A DNA stretch of 64,000 nt from contig NZ_WTKU01000014.1 of NCBI RefSeq assembly GCF_011378715.1, positions 42,600 to 106,599 of the forward strand, written 5' to 3'. The translations under genes and the position numbers were made by a program. The notes under the pieces are model-generated. The model was not told where the DNA came from. It was given only the letters and a program-made list of their open reading frames with translations, and did not search any database. Positions 1 through 9,981 of this stretch are shown piece by piece. The first letter of the stretch is position 1. Each line of letters starts with the position of its first letter. Source of the DNA: Psychromonas sp. SA13A (GTDB lineage Bacteria; Pseudomonadota; Gammaproteobacteria; Enterobacterales; Psychromonadaceae).

Positions 1-1201
1 CAACTTCAAATTGACCATCTTCCATATTAAGTTTCTGGATGCTTTGAGTAATCTTTTTGCTTAATTCTTTTGCGTAACGCTGACGGCTTTGACTGAGTTT
101 TTGTGCATGTTTAATATAGTCTTGTTTTGCGCTATCAAGATCAATCGTCAGTTTCTCTATTTGTGCTTCGCTATTATTAAGTTGTTGATATTCTTTGCTA
201 AGTTTTTGGTGGAACGTATATAACATTTCTGGTTGAACTTGGTGCTTTCTTGCTAATGTCAGCGCTTGGCTTAAACGTGATTCCAATTGCTCAAATTGTT
301 CTGGGTCCAGTTCTAGTTGTTCACTGTATTGGCGTAATTCGTAGCCTGCTTCTTCAATTTGAATCACGGCTTCTTGTAACGAAGTGACAATGCTTTCAAG
401 CTTACTATCGTGCTGAACTTGTGATTCAAGTAATGAAATACTTTTCTGTAATAGTGTTAGTGCATCAACGTCGTCTGAATCCGTTAATAAACTTAAACTG
501 ATTTGTGTGTTCTCTAAGAGCGCGCCACTGTTGGCTAATTTTTTATGCTCGGACTCTATTTCTGTAAACTCGTCCTCTGCTAATGCAAACTCATCTAATT
601 CAATGATTTGGTATTCCAATAACTGTTTACGTGCTTGTTTTTCTTGCTGACTTAACTGTTGTTGCTGTAATTGTTTTTTTAGAAAGTGGCAGCCTTGGTA
701 AGTGTCTTTTACTTTTTGTACTAGTTGTTGATGGTTGGCATATTCATCAATAATCGATAGCTGTATATCAGGACGTAATAAACTTTGGTGTGCATGTTGA
801 CCGTGAATGTTAACTAATAGCTGGCCTAAACTTTTTAACTGAGAAAGCGGTACAGGGGTTGCATTAACGTAAGCACGCGAACGTCCTTCTTTAGTAATAA
901 TTCGGCGTAATAAACATTCGTTAGGGTTATCGCTCAGGCTATTTTCTAAATCATTATTACTTAACCATGCAAGTGCATTTGGTGTGTCACTCAGGTTAAA
1001 GCGAGCGCTCACTTCTGCTTTATCTGTACCTTGGCGGATCATGCTTGCATCCGCGCGGTCACCAAGACATAGGCCTAATGCATCGATAGCAATTGATTTA
1101 CCTGCACCTGTTTCACCTGTGATTGTGGTCATACCTTGGTGAAAATCAAGCTCTAGAAATTTCACAATTGCAAAGTTCTGAACAGTTAATTGGCTTAGCA
1201 T
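1..1201 (-). CDS. recN: DNA repair protein RecN (partial, 3' end outside window)
   Basis: The first 400 codons of RecN are present; the family is about 550 residues, so roughly the last 150 are missing at the window edge. RecN is an SMC-like ATPase that acts at double-strand breaks during recombination repair. The N-terminus MLSQLTVQNFAIV and the Walker A motif GETGAGKS (residues 29-36) are clear. They are followed by a long Gln/Leu/Glu-rich stretch expected to form the coiled coil. The ATG at 1199-1201 is preceded by AGGA about ten bases upstream. Two LexA-type boxes lie 95-146 bases upstream, so SOS control is expected, as in E. coli. nadK lies upstream on the same strand, about 330 bases away. 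Confidence 0.93.
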   Translation of the reverse strand, partial: MLSQLTVQNFAIVKFLELDFHQGMTTITGETGAGKSIAIDALGLCLGDRADASMIRQGTDKAEVSARFNLSDTPNALAWLSNNDLENSLSDNPNECLLRRIITKEGRSRAYVNATPVPLSQLKSLGQLLVNIHGQHAHQSLLRPDIQLSIIDEYANHQQLVQKVKDTYQGCHFLKKQLQQQQLSQQEKQARKQLLEYQIIELDEFALAEDEFTEIESEHKKLANSGALLENTQISLSLLTDSDDVDALTLLQKSISLLESQVQHDSKLESIVTSLQEAVIQIEEAGYELRQYSEQLELDPEQFEQLESRLSQALTLARKHQVQPEMLYTFHQKLSKEYQQLNNSEAQIEKLTIDLDSAKQDYIKHAQKLSQSRQRYAKELSKKITQSIQKLNMEDGQFEV

Positions 1202-1293
1202 AAAATAGATATCCTATGATTATCTTAACGATTATATTAACAACGAAATGACCATTAGTTAAAAGCAGTAGTTTAAAACACTCGTTTTAAAAG

Positions 1294-1313
1294 TACTGTT
1301 TAAATAAACAGTT
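1294..1313 (-). promoter_or_regulatory. LexA (SOS) box 1 of recN
   Basis: TACTGTTTAAATAAACAGTT contains CTGT-N8-ACAG (1296-1311), the gammaproteobacterial LexA operator pattern, about 95 bases before the recN start. It is palindromic and AT-rich in the centre, as in known boxes. Confidence 0.8.
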
Positions 1314-1329
1314 TATGATTGCAGTTTAA

Positions 1330-1349
1330 TACTGTTTTTTTAAACAGTA
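1330..1349 (-). promoter_or_regulatory. LexA (SOS) box 2 of recN
   Basis: A second CTGT-N8-ACAG (1332-1347, CTGTTTTTTTAAACAG) lies 20 bases from the first. Multiple boxes are typical of recN in E. coli, where repression is tight. Confidence 0.8.
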
Positions 1350-1482
1350 AAGTGCTGTTTGTCTAATTTTCGTTAATTTATTAATACTGTTCATTTTCTT
1401 ATTGATATAGAAATGTTGTTTTGGTTAATAACAAATACGTGTTGAAAGGGGAGATTGAATGGTAATGGTTAGGGGAACACTT

Positions 1483-1518
1483 AAACCAATACAAACCTTG
1501 GGTAGTCTGTACTGGTTT
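1483..1518 (-). terminator. possible weak terminator after nadK
   Basis: AAACCAATAC (1483-1492) and GTACTGGTTT (1509-1518) pair at nine of ten positions, 17 bases beyond the nadK stop. The T-run on the minus strand is short, so termination may be weak. Confidence 0.35.
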
Positions 1519-1535
1519 TTAGTCAGTTAAATATA

Positions 1536-2435
1536 TTAAAACAGTTTATTACCCCAGCCAAATTTAGTTTGAAGCACGTTAAAGTAGTTGTAATTATGAG
1601 GGTGCACCAAGTGCAATTTATGCTGCGTCTTTTTAATAATGACTTCATCGCCAGGTAACACTGATAAATTAACATGACTGTCGCAGCTGATTTGCATTTC
1701 TATCGTATTAGACTGTGCCATTTTTAATCGCACAATACTATTGGCATCAATAACAATAGGGCGGCTGTTAAGGGTGTGAGGAAACATCGGTAATAAACTA
1801 ATCGCATCCAGTTTTGGCGTTAAAATTGGGCCGCCTCCTGACAGAGAATAAGCTGTTGAACCGGTTGGAGTAGATAGGATCAAACCATCTGCACGTTGGT
1901 TGATCATAAAGTTATCATTAACATATACTTCAAATTCGATCATATGTGCAATTTTATCGGGATGTAACACTGCTTCATTAACCGCTGTGCTACTGCTTTT
2001 CATATGGCCGTGGCTATGCACTTGTGCTTCTAATAAAAAACGATGTTCAGTTTGATAGTTACCTTCTAATACCTCACTAAGTGGTTGTTCAAAGTTATCA
2101 GGGTCTAAATCTGTTAAAAAACCTAAATTACCCCTATTTACACCAATCACTGAAATATCGAATCGTGCTAGCACTCTAGCAGCCCCTAACATATATCCAT
2201 CGCCACCGACGACTATCGCTAAATCGCATTTTTGGCCAATCCCCACTAAATCTTCATAGCGTATTTGTGGTAGCTCTAAATCATCTGCTAAACGCAGGTC
2301 AACAATGATTGAATGACCACGAGCTTCTAAAAAATAATACAGGCTAGTTAGTGTCTGTAGCGCTTCACTGTGTTGTGGTTTGCCGATTAACCCAATGGTT
2401 TTAAATTCAGATTGTTGCTGATTATCCAGACTCAT
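1536..2435 (-). CDS. nadK: NAD kinase
   Basis: 299 residues. The enzyme phosphorylates NAD to NADP in the cytoplasm. The sequence shows the GGDG motif ([13 protein letters not shown]), the [11 protein letters not shown] stretch and the glycine-rich [16 protein letters not shown] segment of the NAD-kinase fold. The open frame extends 39 codons further upstream, but the family starts near [18 protein letters not shown]. The upstream extension would also swallow the grpE promoter, so the ATG at 2433-2435 is preferred. It is divergent from grpE across 140 bases. The nadK-grpE and nadK-recN neighbourhood is common in gammaproteobacteria. Confidence 0.95.
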   Translation of the reverse strand: MSLDNQQQSEFKTIGLIGKPQHSEALQTLTSLYYFLEARGHSIIVDLRLADDLELPQIRYEDLVGIGQKCDLAIVVGGDGYMLGAARVLARFDISVIGVNRGNLGFLTDLDPDNFEQPLSEVLEGNYQTEHRFLLEAQVHSHGHMKSSSTAVNEAVLHPDKIAHMIEFEVYVNDNFMINQRADGLILSTPTGSTAYSLSGGGPILTPKLDAISLLPMFPHTLNSRPIVIDANSIVRLKMAQSNTIEMQISCDSHVNLSVLPGDEVIIKKTQHKLHLVHPHNYNYFNVLQTKFGWGNKLF

Positions 2436-2501
2436 AGAATGCCTACTTGCGAAAAAACGATGACTTTCAGTATACCTGTTATAAATGTTTTTATTAACAG
2501 G

Positions 2502-2530
2502 CTTGAAACTATTATTACTATCCCCATAAT
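2502..2530 (+). promoter_or_regulatory. sigma-32 heat-shock promoter of grpE
   Basis: CTTGAAA (2502-2508), a 13-base spacer and CCCCATAAT (2522-2530) match the sigma-32 consensus almost perfectly. The site lies about 45 bases before the grpE start codon. Confidence 0.88.
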
Positions 2531-2575
2531 AGAGCTTATAAAACTGACCCAAATAATATTAAGTAGGATTGAATT

Positions 2576-3184
2576 ATGAGCGAAGAACAAAAAAAGACTG
2601 TTGAAGAAGCAATTGAAACCGTTTTAGGCGAAGAAGCTGCCGAGCAAAATGCAGAAACAATAACTGAAGATGTTGCTGTCGAAGTTGTTGATGAGCAAGC
2701 TCTTCAAATTGAAACGTTAACTAAAAAATTAGCGTTGGCTGAAGAAGCATTATCAGAGCAAAAAGATCTTGTGATCCGTGCTCAAGCTTTCTCTCAAAAT
2801 GAAATCCGTAAAGCAGGTATTGACGCTGAAAACCGTCGTAAATCTGTTTTAAGAACATTTGCTAATGCATTAACGCCAGTTGTTGATCACTTAGAACTAG
2901 CAATTCAACACGCAGATAAAGAGAATGAAACCTTAAAACCTATGGTTGATGGCGTTGAAATGACTTTAACTGAACTATTGAAAGCGATTGCAAGCATCGG
3001 TATTCAACAAATCGATCCAATTGGTGAAACATTAAACCCTGAAAAGCATCAAGCAATGAGTATGCAAGTGGTTGAAGGTGTTGCGCCTAACCAAGTTGTT
3101 GCTGTTATGCAAAAAGGTTATGAGTTAAATGGCGGTCAAGTTATTCGTCCAGCAATGGTTGTGGTTTCAAAAGCTGCAGAATAA
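2576..3184 (+). CDS. grpE: nucleotide exchange factor GrpE
   Basis: 202 residues, a normal GrpE length. It releases ADP from DnaK in the chaperone cycle. The acidic N-terminus (residues 1-50, many Glu/Ala) leads into a long helical region, which is the coiled-coil dimerisation stalk. The C-terminal beta domain ends with the conserved pattern HQAMSMQVVEG...V..VMQKGY..NGQVIRPAMV. The start codon has TAGGA upstream. It is a single gene with its own sigma-32 promoter and terminator, followed by dnaK 400 bases on. The set matches the grpE-dnaK-dnaJ arrangement of Vibrio-like bacteria. Confidence 0.96.
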   Translation: MSEEQKKTVEEAIETVLGEEAAEQNAETITEDVAVEVVDEQALQIETLTKKLALAEEALSEQKDLVIRAQAFSQNEIRKAGIDAENRRKSVLRTFANALTPVVDHLELAIQHADKENETLKPMVDGVEMTLTELLKAIASIGIQQIDPIGETLNPEKHQAMSMQVVEGVAPNQVVAVMQKGYELNGGQVIRPAMVVVSKAAE

Positions 3185-3236
3185 ATTTTTTGAAAGCTAA
3201 AAGCTTGTAAAAGTATTGGCTAAAATAAAAATGAAT

Positions 3237-3262
3237 AAAAAGGTGCTTTAGCACCTTTTTTT
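3237..3262 (+). terminator. rho-independent terminator of grpE
   Basis: AGGTGC, loop TTTA, GCACCT and a run of seven T. It lies 55 bases after the grpE stop. Confidence 0.88.
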
Positions 3263-3486
3263 ATGACTACATCGCCCTAACTATTAAATGTTAGGCAGGG
3301 GCGGTTAAAGGCATTGCTTTAAATAATTTTGATTAACTCAATATTGTGCCTAGAGACAAGTGAGCGGTTGTTTGTTGCTTTATAAAAATGTAGCGCTTTA
3401 ATCATTGATTTTAAGCAATAGAGCAGCTTAGTGATTTACTGCAATAAGCATTATTTAAAAAAAAGTCATTTTTTTTGCTTGTAGCC

Positions 3487-3514
3487 CTTGAAACAAAAAA
3501 ATAGCCCCTTATAT
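3487..3514 (+). promoter_or_regulatory. probable sigma-32 promoter of dnaK
   Basis: CTTGAAA (3487-3493), an 11-base spacer and CCCCTTATAT (3505-3514). Both elements fit sigma-32, although the spacer is at the short end and the -10 has T for A. The site is about 85 bases before the dnaK start. The rest of the 3263-3596 gap is AT-rich with no other clear feature. Confidence 0.72.
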
Positions 3515-3596
3515 ATAAAGTATCGAACAGACACTGCCAGCGTGCAGTTAGTCAACTAAACAAGTAACAACATTAACAAGTGTGGAGAGAGTTAAA

Positions 3597-5516
3597 ATGG
3601 GTAAAATTATCGGTATTGATTTAGGTACTACGAATTCATGTGTTTCTGTACTGGATGGCGATGTAGCTAAAATCATTGAAAATGCAGAAGGCGAACGTAC
3701 TACTCCTTCAATCATTGCTTATGCAGAAGATGGCGAAATCTTAGTAGGTCAACCTGCTAAACGTCAATCTGTAACTAACCCAACAAATACTTTATTTGCT
3801 ATCAAACGTCTTATCGGTCGTCGCTTTGAAGATGAAGAAGTACAACGCGATATTAAAATCATGCCTTACAAAATTGTAAAAGCTGATAACGGTGATGCAT
3901 GGGTTGAAGCACGCGGCAATAAAATGGCGCCTCCACAAATCTCTGCTGAAGTTTTGAAAAAAATGAAAAAAACAGCAGAAGATTACCTAGGTGAAAAAGT
4001 ATCTGGCGCTGTAATTACTGTACCTGCTTACTTTAACGATGCTCAACGTCAAGCAACTAAAGATGCTGGCCGTATCGCGGGTCTAGATGTTAAACGTATC
4101 ATCAATGAGCCAACGGCTGCTGCATTTGCTTACGGTGTTAACAATTCTAAAGGCGACAGCGTTGTTGCTGTATACGACTTAGGTGGTGGTACTTTCGATA
4201 TTTCAATCATTGAAATCGACGAAGTAGATGGCGAAAAAACATTTGAAGTATTAGCAACTAATGGTGATACGCACTTAGGTGGTGAAGATTTCGATAACCG
4301 TCTAATCAACTTCTTAGTTAAAGAGTTCCAAAAAGAGCAAAACTTCGATCTAACTAAAGATCCACTAGCGATGCAACGTGTTAAAGAAGCTGCTGAAAAA
4401 GCAAAAATAGAGCTTTCTTCTGCACAACAAACTGATATCAACCTGCCATACATCACTGCAGATGCATCAGGTCCTAAACATTTAAACATTAAAGTAACTC
4501 GTTCTAAATTAGAGTCTTTAGTTGAAGATATGGTTAAAGCAACACTTGAGCCATTACGTATTGCACTTAAAGATGCTGACTTATCTGTTGGTGACATCGA
4601 TGATGTTATCTTAGTTGGTGGTCAAACTCGTATGCCTTTAGTACAAGCAGCAGTTGCTGAGTTCTTTGGTAAAGCAGCACGTAAAGATGTTAACCCTGAT
4701 GAAGCAGTTGCAATGGGCGCGGCGATTCAAGGTGCTGTACTTTCAGGTGACAAAACTGACGTATTATTATTAGACGTTACACCGTTATCTTTAGGTATCG
4801 AAACAATGGGTGGCGTATTAACGAAAGTTATTGATAAAAATACAACTATCCCAACTAAACAGTCACAAACATTCTCAACTGCTGAAGATAACCAAAGTGC
4901 GGTAACTATCCACATTCTTCAAGGTGAGCGTAAACGTGCTGCGGATAACAAATCTTTAGGTCAATTCAACCTAGAAGGTATTCGTGCTGCATCTCGTGGT
5001 GCACCACAAATCGAAGTAACATTCGATATGGATGCTGATGGTATCTTGCATGTATCTGCTAAAGATAAAGATACAAACCAAGAACAAAAAATTACGATTA
5101 AATCAAGCTCAGGTCTATCTGACGAAGAGATTGAAAAAATGGTAAATGACGCAGAAGCAAATGCTGATGCTGATAAAAAGTTCGAAGAAATGGTAACTGC
5201 ACGTAACCAAGGTGATGCATTAGTACACAGCACTCGCAAACAAATTGAAGAAGCAGGCGACGCACTACCAGCTGATGATAAAGAAAAAATCGAAGCTGCG
5301 TTAACTGAACTAGAAGCTGCAATTAAAAGCGAAGACAAAGAAGCAATTGAAACTAAAACTCAAGCGCTAGCTGAAGCATCACAAAAACTAGCTGAAGTTG
5401 CTCAACAAAAAGCACAAGCTGGTGAAGCCGGTGCAGAACAACCAGAAGCACAAGCTAAGCAAGATGATGACATCGTTGATGCTGAGTTTGAAGAAGTAAA
5501 AGACGAGAAAAAATAA
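3597..5516 (+). CDS. dnaK: molecular chaperone DnaK (Hsp70)
   Basis: 639 residues from the ATG at 3597, which has GGAGAG just upstream; E. coli DnaK is 638. A GTG 15 bases earlier is open but lacks family support. The phosphate-binding loop [12 protein letters not shown] opens the nucleotide-binding domain (about 1-385), with [10 protein letters not shown] and the VGGQTRMP segment. The linker [15 protein letters not shown] precedes the substrate-binding domain, and the C-terminus ends in the EEVKDEKK type tail. It is an ATP-driven folding chaperone working with DnaJ and GrpE. A hairpin separates it from dnaJ. Confidence 0.98.
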   Translation: MGKIIGIDLGTTNSCVSVLDGDVAKIIENAEGERTTPSIIAYAEDGEILVGQPAKRQSVTNPTNTLFAIKRLIGRRFEDEEVQRDIKIMPYKIVKADNGDAWVEARGNKMAPPQISAEVLKKMKKTAEDYLGEKVSGAVITVPAYFNDAQRQATKDAGRIAGLDVKRIINEPTAAAFAYGVNNSKGDSVVAVYDLGGGTFDISIIEIDEVDGEKTFEVLATNGDTHLGGEDFDNRLINFLVKEFQKEQNFDLTKDPLAMQRVKEAAEKAKIELSSAQQTDINLPYITADASGPKHLNIKVTRSKLESLVEDMVKATLEPLRIALKDADLSVGDIDDVILVGGQTRMPLVQAAVAEFFGKAARKDVNPDEAVAMGAAIQGAVLSGDKTDVLLLDVTPLSLGIETMGGVLTKVIDKNTTIPTKQSQTFSTAEDNQSAVTIHILQGERKRAADNKSLGQFNLEGIRAASRGAPQIEVTFDMDADGILHVSAKDKDTNQEQKITIKSSSGLSDEEIEKMVNDAEANADADKKFEEMVTARNQGDALVHSTRKQIEEAGDALPADDKEKIEAALTELEAAIKSEDKEAIETKTQALAEASQKLAEVAQQKAQAGEAGAEQPEAQAKQDDDIVDAEFEEVKDEKK

Positions 5517-5552
5517 TTAGGTAACCCCTAAATAAGTAAGATCGTTTCAACT

Positions 5553-5582
5553 CGCGGGTTATGGATTTATCTATAATCCGCG
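5553..5582 (+). terminator. hairpin between dnaK and dnaJ (possible attenuator)
   Basis: CGCGGGTTAT (5553-5562) pairs with ATAATCCGCG (5573-5582) with one G-T pair. A T-rich but interrupted tail follows. Partial termination or mRNA processing between dnaK and dnaJ would lower DnaJ relative to DnaK; this is inference. Confidence 0.5.
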
Positions 5583-5619
5583 TGTTTGTTTTCAATAAAC
5601 AGAGATTTGAGAAATAACC

Positions 5620-6741
5620 ATGTCTAAACGAGATTGTTATGAGGTACTTGGTTTAAGCCGAGATGCGTCAGAGAAAGAAGTTAAAAAAGCTTATAAACGC
5701 TTAGCGATGAAGTACCACCCAGATCGTACTAAAGGTGATGATGCGCTAGAAGAAAAATTCAAAGAAGTAAAAGAAGCTTACGAAATTCTTAGCGATCCCC
5801 AAAAGAAAGCCGCATTTGATCAATATGGTCACGATGGTGTTAATCAGCAAGGTCAAGGCGGTGGTGGTTTCGGCGGTGGCGGTTTTGACGATATCTTCGG
5901 AGATATTTTTGGTGGTGGCCGCCGTGGCGGAGCGCAGCGTCCTCAACAAGGTTCAGACCTACGCTACAACATGGAGCTAACATTAGAAGAGGCCGTTAAA
6001 GGTATCTCTAAAGAAATCCAAATTCCAACATTAGTACATTGTGAACAGTGTAATGGTTCTGGCGCTAAGAAAGGCACAGATACTAAGACTTGTGGCACTT
6101 GTCATGGCCAAGGCCAGGTGCAAATGCGTCAAGGTTTCTTTGCAGTTAATCAAACGTGTCCTACTTGTCGTGGTAAAGGTAAGATTATCACTGACCCATG
6201 TAACAAGTGTCACGGTGAAGGCCGTTACGAGCGCAGTAAAACTTTATCAGTTAAAATTCCAGCCGGCGTTGATACTGGCGACCGTATCCGTTTAAGCGGC
6301 GAAGGTGAAGCGGGAGAGCAAGGTGCACCTGCTGGTGACTTGTATGTACAGATGAATGTACGTCCGCATGATGTGTTTGAGCGCGACGGTAATGATTTAT
6401 ATTGTGAAGTGCCAATTAGCTTTACTGAAGCTGCATTAGGCGGGGAAATTGAAGTCCCTACTTTAGATGGCCGCGTGAAACTAAAAATACCTGCAGAAAC
6501 GCAAACAGGACGTATGTTCCGTATGCGTAATAAAGGCGTTAAATCAGTGCGTAGTCACTCTACAGGTGATTTAATGTGTAAAGTGACTATTGAAACACCA
6601 GTTAAATTATCAAGCAAACAGCGTGAATTATTAAAAGAGTTTGAAAACTCATTGGGTTCAGGTAGTAGTAAAAAGCACCAGCCTAAGTCTGAAGGTTTTT
6701 TGAATAGCTTAAAAACATTTTTTGACGATATAAGTAAATAA
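5620..6741 (+). CDS. dnaJ: co-chaperone DnaJ (Hsp40)
   Basis: 373 residues. The J domain (1-70) contains the HPD motif in KYHPDRT, which stimulates DnaK ATPase. A Gly/Phe-rich linker follows (about 75-105), then four zinc-binding CxxCxGxG repeats ([32 protein letters not shown]) and the C-terminal substrate-binding domains. The length matches type I DnaJ. It lies 103 bases after dnaK and is probably co-transcribed from the dnaK heat-shock promoter. Confidence 0.97.
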   Translation: MSKRDCYEVLGLSRDASEKEVKKAYKRLAMKYHPDRTKGDDALEEKFKEVKEAYEILSDPQKKAAFDQYGHDGVNQQGQGGGGFGGGGFDDIFGDIFGGGRRGGAQRPQQGSDLRYNMELTLEEAVKGISKEIQIPTLVHCEQCNGSGAKKGTDTKTCGTCHGQGQVQMRQGFFAVNQTCPTCRGKGKIITDPCNKCHGEGRYERSKTLSVKIPAGVDTGDRIRLSGEGEAGEQGAPAGDLYVQMNVRPHDVFERDGNDLYCEVPISFTEAALGGEIEVPTLDGRVKLKIPAETQTGRMFRMRNKGVKSVRSHSTGDLMCKVTIETPVKLSSKQRELLKEFENSLGSGSSKKHQPKSEGFLNSLKTFFDDISK

Positions 6742-6759
6742 CCTATTTTATGATAGGAT

Positions 6760-6787
6760 AGGTCGCTTTCGAGCGGCCTTTTTTTTT
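6760..6787 (+). terminator. rho-independent terminator of dnaJ
   Basis: AGGTCGCT, loop TTCG, AGCGGCCT and a run of eight T, 19 bases after the dnaJ stop. Confidence 0.9.
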
Positions 6788-7371
6788 CCTGATAATAAAT
6801 TATCTAACAGAAAAAGTGCTGGTTTTTAGCAAAAAGTAGCAAATGGTAAGCGCTTTATTTAGCGATCTTATGCTAGTAGTATTGGCTACCATTCGATTTA
6901 AAGACTGTAATAATGTTCGCTATTTTGATTGTTTATTTTTGCGCTAGGTTTTATTCCTTAACCTAAAGATGAATAATCAAGTGACAAAAATAACTGCATA
7001 CATAATGGTGCAAGATCAGGTTAAGTCTTTAAATCGTTTGATATAATGCAGCGAATGCCACTTGTCTATTGTAACAATTGTTAAGTGGTTAACAAATCGT
7101 ACATTTTATTTATACGATATGTTTTAGCTTGGGTAATATGACGCACGTTAAATCAGTGTTATGCCGATTGCATTAAGTATGTGTTTTAAATTTTATGCGG
7201 AAAGATAGTTTAGTTTGCGGTGTAGGTTGCTATAAAGGGTTATTTCCTTTATTTAACTTACCACCAAAAAGTAAGCTATTTTAACAACTAAAATAGCACG
7301 TTTAATTATTACAATTAGTATTAGCTCATATTAGTATCATGAGTAATTCTTTACTCATACGGAGAAGTTTA
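6788..7371. other. long gap upstream of uvrY
   Basis: 584 AT-rich bases between the dnaJ terminator and uvrY. I see no supported ORF, RNA or repeat. The length suggests a complex promoter region for uvrY, but no specific site can be assigned. Confidence 0.4.
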
Positions 7372-8016
7372 GTGATAAATATCCTGCTGGTCGATGACCA
7401 TGAATTAGTTCGTACAGGGATAAGCCGTATCATTGATGATGTTCGAGGCATGAAAGTAATTGGCGAAGCTGAAAGCGGAGAAGACGCTGTTAAGTGGTGC
7501 CGTAGTAATGAACCAGATGTAATTTTAATGGATATTAATATGCCAGGTATTGGCGGACTTGATGCGATGCATAAAATTTTGCGCATCAATGAAGATATTA
7601 AAATCATTATGTTAACCATGCATACTGAAAATCCATTTCCAACCAAAGTAATGCAAGCAGGTGCAGCTGGTTATTTAAGTAAGGGGGCTTGCCCTGAAGA
7701 AGTGTTAAATGCAATTCGTATCGTGCATTCAGGACAGCGTTATTTAACGCCTGAAATCGCACAACAAATGGCATTATCACAGTTGTCACCTAATGATGAA
7801 GATCCATTTCGTGTGTTGTCTGAACGCGAACTACAGATCATGATCATGATCACCAAGGGACAACGTGTTGTTGATATCTCTGAGCAATTAAGTCTCAGCC
7901 CTAAAACTATCAATAGTTATCGCTATCGTCTATTTGATAAATTAGGAGTACATGGAGATGTAGAGTTGACTCATTTGGCTATTCGTTATGGAATGCTGGA
8001 TGCGGATACACTATAA
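7372..8016 (+). CDS. uvrY: response regulator UvrY/GacA/VarA
   Basis: 214 residues starting at a GTG (7372) with GGAG nine bases upstream, giving MINILLVDDHELVRTG, which matches the family N-terminus. An in-frame ATG 33 bases earlier lacks family support. The receiver domain (1-120) has the acidic pair DD, the phosphorylated Asp in VILMDINMPG and the conserved Lys in YLSKG. The C-terminal LuxR-type helix-turn-helix is LSERELQIMIM through LSPKTINSYRYRLFDKL. In relatives it is the partner of BarA and activates CsrA-sequestering small RNAs. uvrC follows, the usual order. Confidence 0.94.
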   Translation: MINILLVDDHELVRTGISRIIDDVRGMKVIGEAESGEDAVKWCRSNEPDVILMDINMPGIGGLDAMHKILRINEDIKIIMLTMHTENPFPTKVMQAGAAGYLSKGACPEEVLNAIRIVHSGQRYLTPEIAQQMALSQLSPNDEDPFRVLSERELQIMIMITKGQRVVDISEQLSLSPKTINSYRYRLFDKLGVHGDVELTHLAIRYGMLDADTL

Positions 8017-8040
8017 ACAGATACTTTGTTAAAAAATTCA

Positions 8041-8069
8041 AAAAGCACCTTAATATAAGGTGCTTTTTT
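8041..8069 (+). terminator. rho-independent terminator of uvrY
   Basis: AAGCACCTTA, loop ATA, TAAGGTGCTT, flanked by A and T runs. It lies between uvrY and uvrC, so uvrC probably also has its own promoter. Confidence 0.85.
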
Positions 8070-8128
8070 ATATCCTCAGTTTACACTTAATCAGCGACTA
8101 AACTTTACCGGTGAGCCACATTCTGCTT

Positions 8129-9961
8129 ATGAGCAAATTTAATTCAGATGCATTTTTAAAAACAGTGACCACTGAGCCTGGCGTGTACCGTATGTTCGAT
8201 GATAAAGATCAAATCATCTACATTGGTAAAGCTAAAAATCTTAAAAAACGTTTAAACAGTTATTTTAGCTTAACTCAAAAACACCCTAAAACATTGGCTT
8301 TAGTGAGTCATATTGTTCGTATTGAAGTCACTATCACGCATACCGAAACGGAAGCGTTGATCCTTGAGCATAACTTCATCAAACAGCATAAACCTAAATA
8401 TAACGTGTTGCTGCGTGATGATAAATCTTATCCCTATCTATTTTTAAGTGACCATAAACACCCGCAGTTAACCCTAGTGCGTTCGCAAAATAAAAAGCGC
8501 AAAGGTACTTACTTCGGTCCTTATCCAAGTGGTGGGGCGGTACGAGAAAGTTTGCATTTAATGCAAAAGTTATTTCCGATCCGTCAATGTGAAGATAGCT
8601 ATTATAAAAACCGTTCTCGACCTTGTTTACAATACCAATTAAAGCGTTGTTTAGGGCCCTGTGTGAATGCGATGCCTGAGCAGGAATATGCGCATCAGGT
8701 CGATTTAGCGACCGCTTTTCTACAGGGTAAAAGTCAGCATGTAATTGAAGAATTAGTGAATGAGATGGAGACTGCGAGCCAAACACTAGAGTTTGAAAAA
8801 GCCGCCGTAAGACGCGACCAAATTCAATCCCTGAAAAAAGTACAAGAGCAACAGTGGGTGAGCGGTGAAGTTGAACAATTAGATGTATTAGGTTTTAGCT
8901 ATCAGCATGGTGTTGCCAGTATTCATATGTTATTCGTTCGACAGGGGCGTGTATTAGGTAGTCGTAATTACTTTCCTAAAGTGCCCAAAAATAGCTCTGA
9001 AGAAGAAGTGCTTAGTAGCTTTTTGAGTCAATTTTACCTATCTGGGCAAAATGGTCGTGCTATTCCCCGTGAAATATTATTAAGTGATGATTTTAGTGAC
9101 CGCGAAATTTTTGAAGAACTGTTCTCAGAGCATAGTGGTTATAAAACTAAACTTAAAATAGTGATGCGTGGTGAGCGCTTACGCTTTACTAAATTAGCTA
9201 AAACCAATGCGAATGTGGCCTTAAGCACGCACTTGAGTCAGCAAAAATCTATCTTACAACGTTATAACTTGCTCGAAGAAAAACTAGAACTGACCGAACC
9301 TATTCAACGTATGGAATGTTACGATATTTCACATATGATGGGCGAAAAAACAGTGGCTTCCTGTGTTGTCTTTAACCGTGAAGGTGCTAAAAAATCTGAT
9401 TACCGTCGCTTTAATATTACTGGGATCACTCCTGGGGATGATTATGCGGCAATGGGGCAAGTATTAGCACGTCGCTTTAAAGATTTACAAAGTGCAGAAA
9501 CAACGCCTGATGTTATTTTTATTGATGGTGGTTTAGGGCAATTGAGCCAAGCTGAAACAATTGTTAGCTCACTGGAGCATAACTTCCCCGATAAATATCC
9601 GCTGTTGATCGGTATCGCTAAAGGTGTTGCACGTAAAGCGGGTGAAGAAACACTTATTTTGGCTGATAGCCATGAAATATTAGAGATAGACAGTACTTCT
9701 CCTGCCTTACACCTGATTCAACAGATTCGAGATGAATCTCATCGCTTTGCTATCATGGGGCATCGTCAGCAACGAGATAAAGTAAGGCGTACGAGTACGC
9801 TAGAAGGAATTGCTGGCGTAGGCGCTAAACGACGCCAAATGTTACTCAATCATTTCGGTGGCTTACAGGGAGTGAAATCTGCGAGTATTGATGAGTTAGC
9901 TAAGTTAAATGGAATAAGCAAAAGTTTGGCCGAAACGATTCATGAAGTTTTGCATCATTAG
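8129..9961 (+). CDS. uvrC: excinuclease ABC subunit C
   Basis: 610 residues, the same length as E. coli UvrC. It makes both incisions around a lesion in UvrABC repair. The N-terminal GIY-YIG nuclease is PGVYRMFDDKDQIIYIGKAK (about 15-35), followed by the cysteine cluster region, a UVR motif (about 205-240), the RNase H-like nuclease (ECYDISHMMGEKTVASCVVF) and tandem helix-hairpin-helix motifs at the end (GIAGVGAKRR and [10 protein letters not shown]). The ATG at 8129 matches the family; a GTG at 8111 is possible but adds six unsupported residues. No good ribosome site is visible for either. A partial copy of its 3' end lies downstream. Confidence 0.95.
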   Translation: MSKFNSDAFLKTVTTEPGVYRMFDDKDQIIYIGKAKNLKKRLNSYFSLTQKHPKTLALVSHIVRIEVTITHTETEALILEHNFIKQHKPKYNVLLRDDKSYPYLFLSDHKHPQLTLVRSQNKKRKGTYFGPYPSGGAVRESLHLMQKLFPIRQCEDSYYKNRSRPCLQYQLKRCLGPCVNAMPEQEYAHQVDLATAFLQGKSQHVIEELVNEMETASQTLEFEKAAVRRDQIQSLKKVQEQQWVSGEVEQLDVLGFSYQHGVASIHMLFVRQGRVLGSRNYFPKVPKNSSEEEVLSSFLSQFYLSGQNGRAIPREILLSDDFSDREIFEELFSEHSGYKTKLKIVMRGERLRFTKLAKTNANVALSTHLSQQKSILQRYNLLEEKLELTEPIQRMECYDISHMMGEKTVASCVVFNREGAKKSDYRRFNITGITPGDDYAAMGQVLARRFKDLQSAETTPDVIFIDGGLGQLSQAETIVSSLEHNFPDKYPLLIGIAKGVARKAGEETLILADSHEILEIDSTSPALHLIQQIRDESHRFAIMGHRQQRDKVRRTSTLEGIAGVGAKRRQMLLNHFGGLQGVKSASIDELAKLNGISKSLAETIHEVLHH

Positions 9962-9981
9962 GCATGATTCGTAAATAGCTG

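Noticed and set aside
2436..2552. 39-codon N-terminal extension of nadK
   Set aside because: It has no family similarity, and it overlaps the sigma-32 promoter of grpE.
4130..5338. Several minus-strand open frames across dnaK
   Set aside because: They lie opposite dnaK with Ser-rich, low-complexity translations and no motifs.
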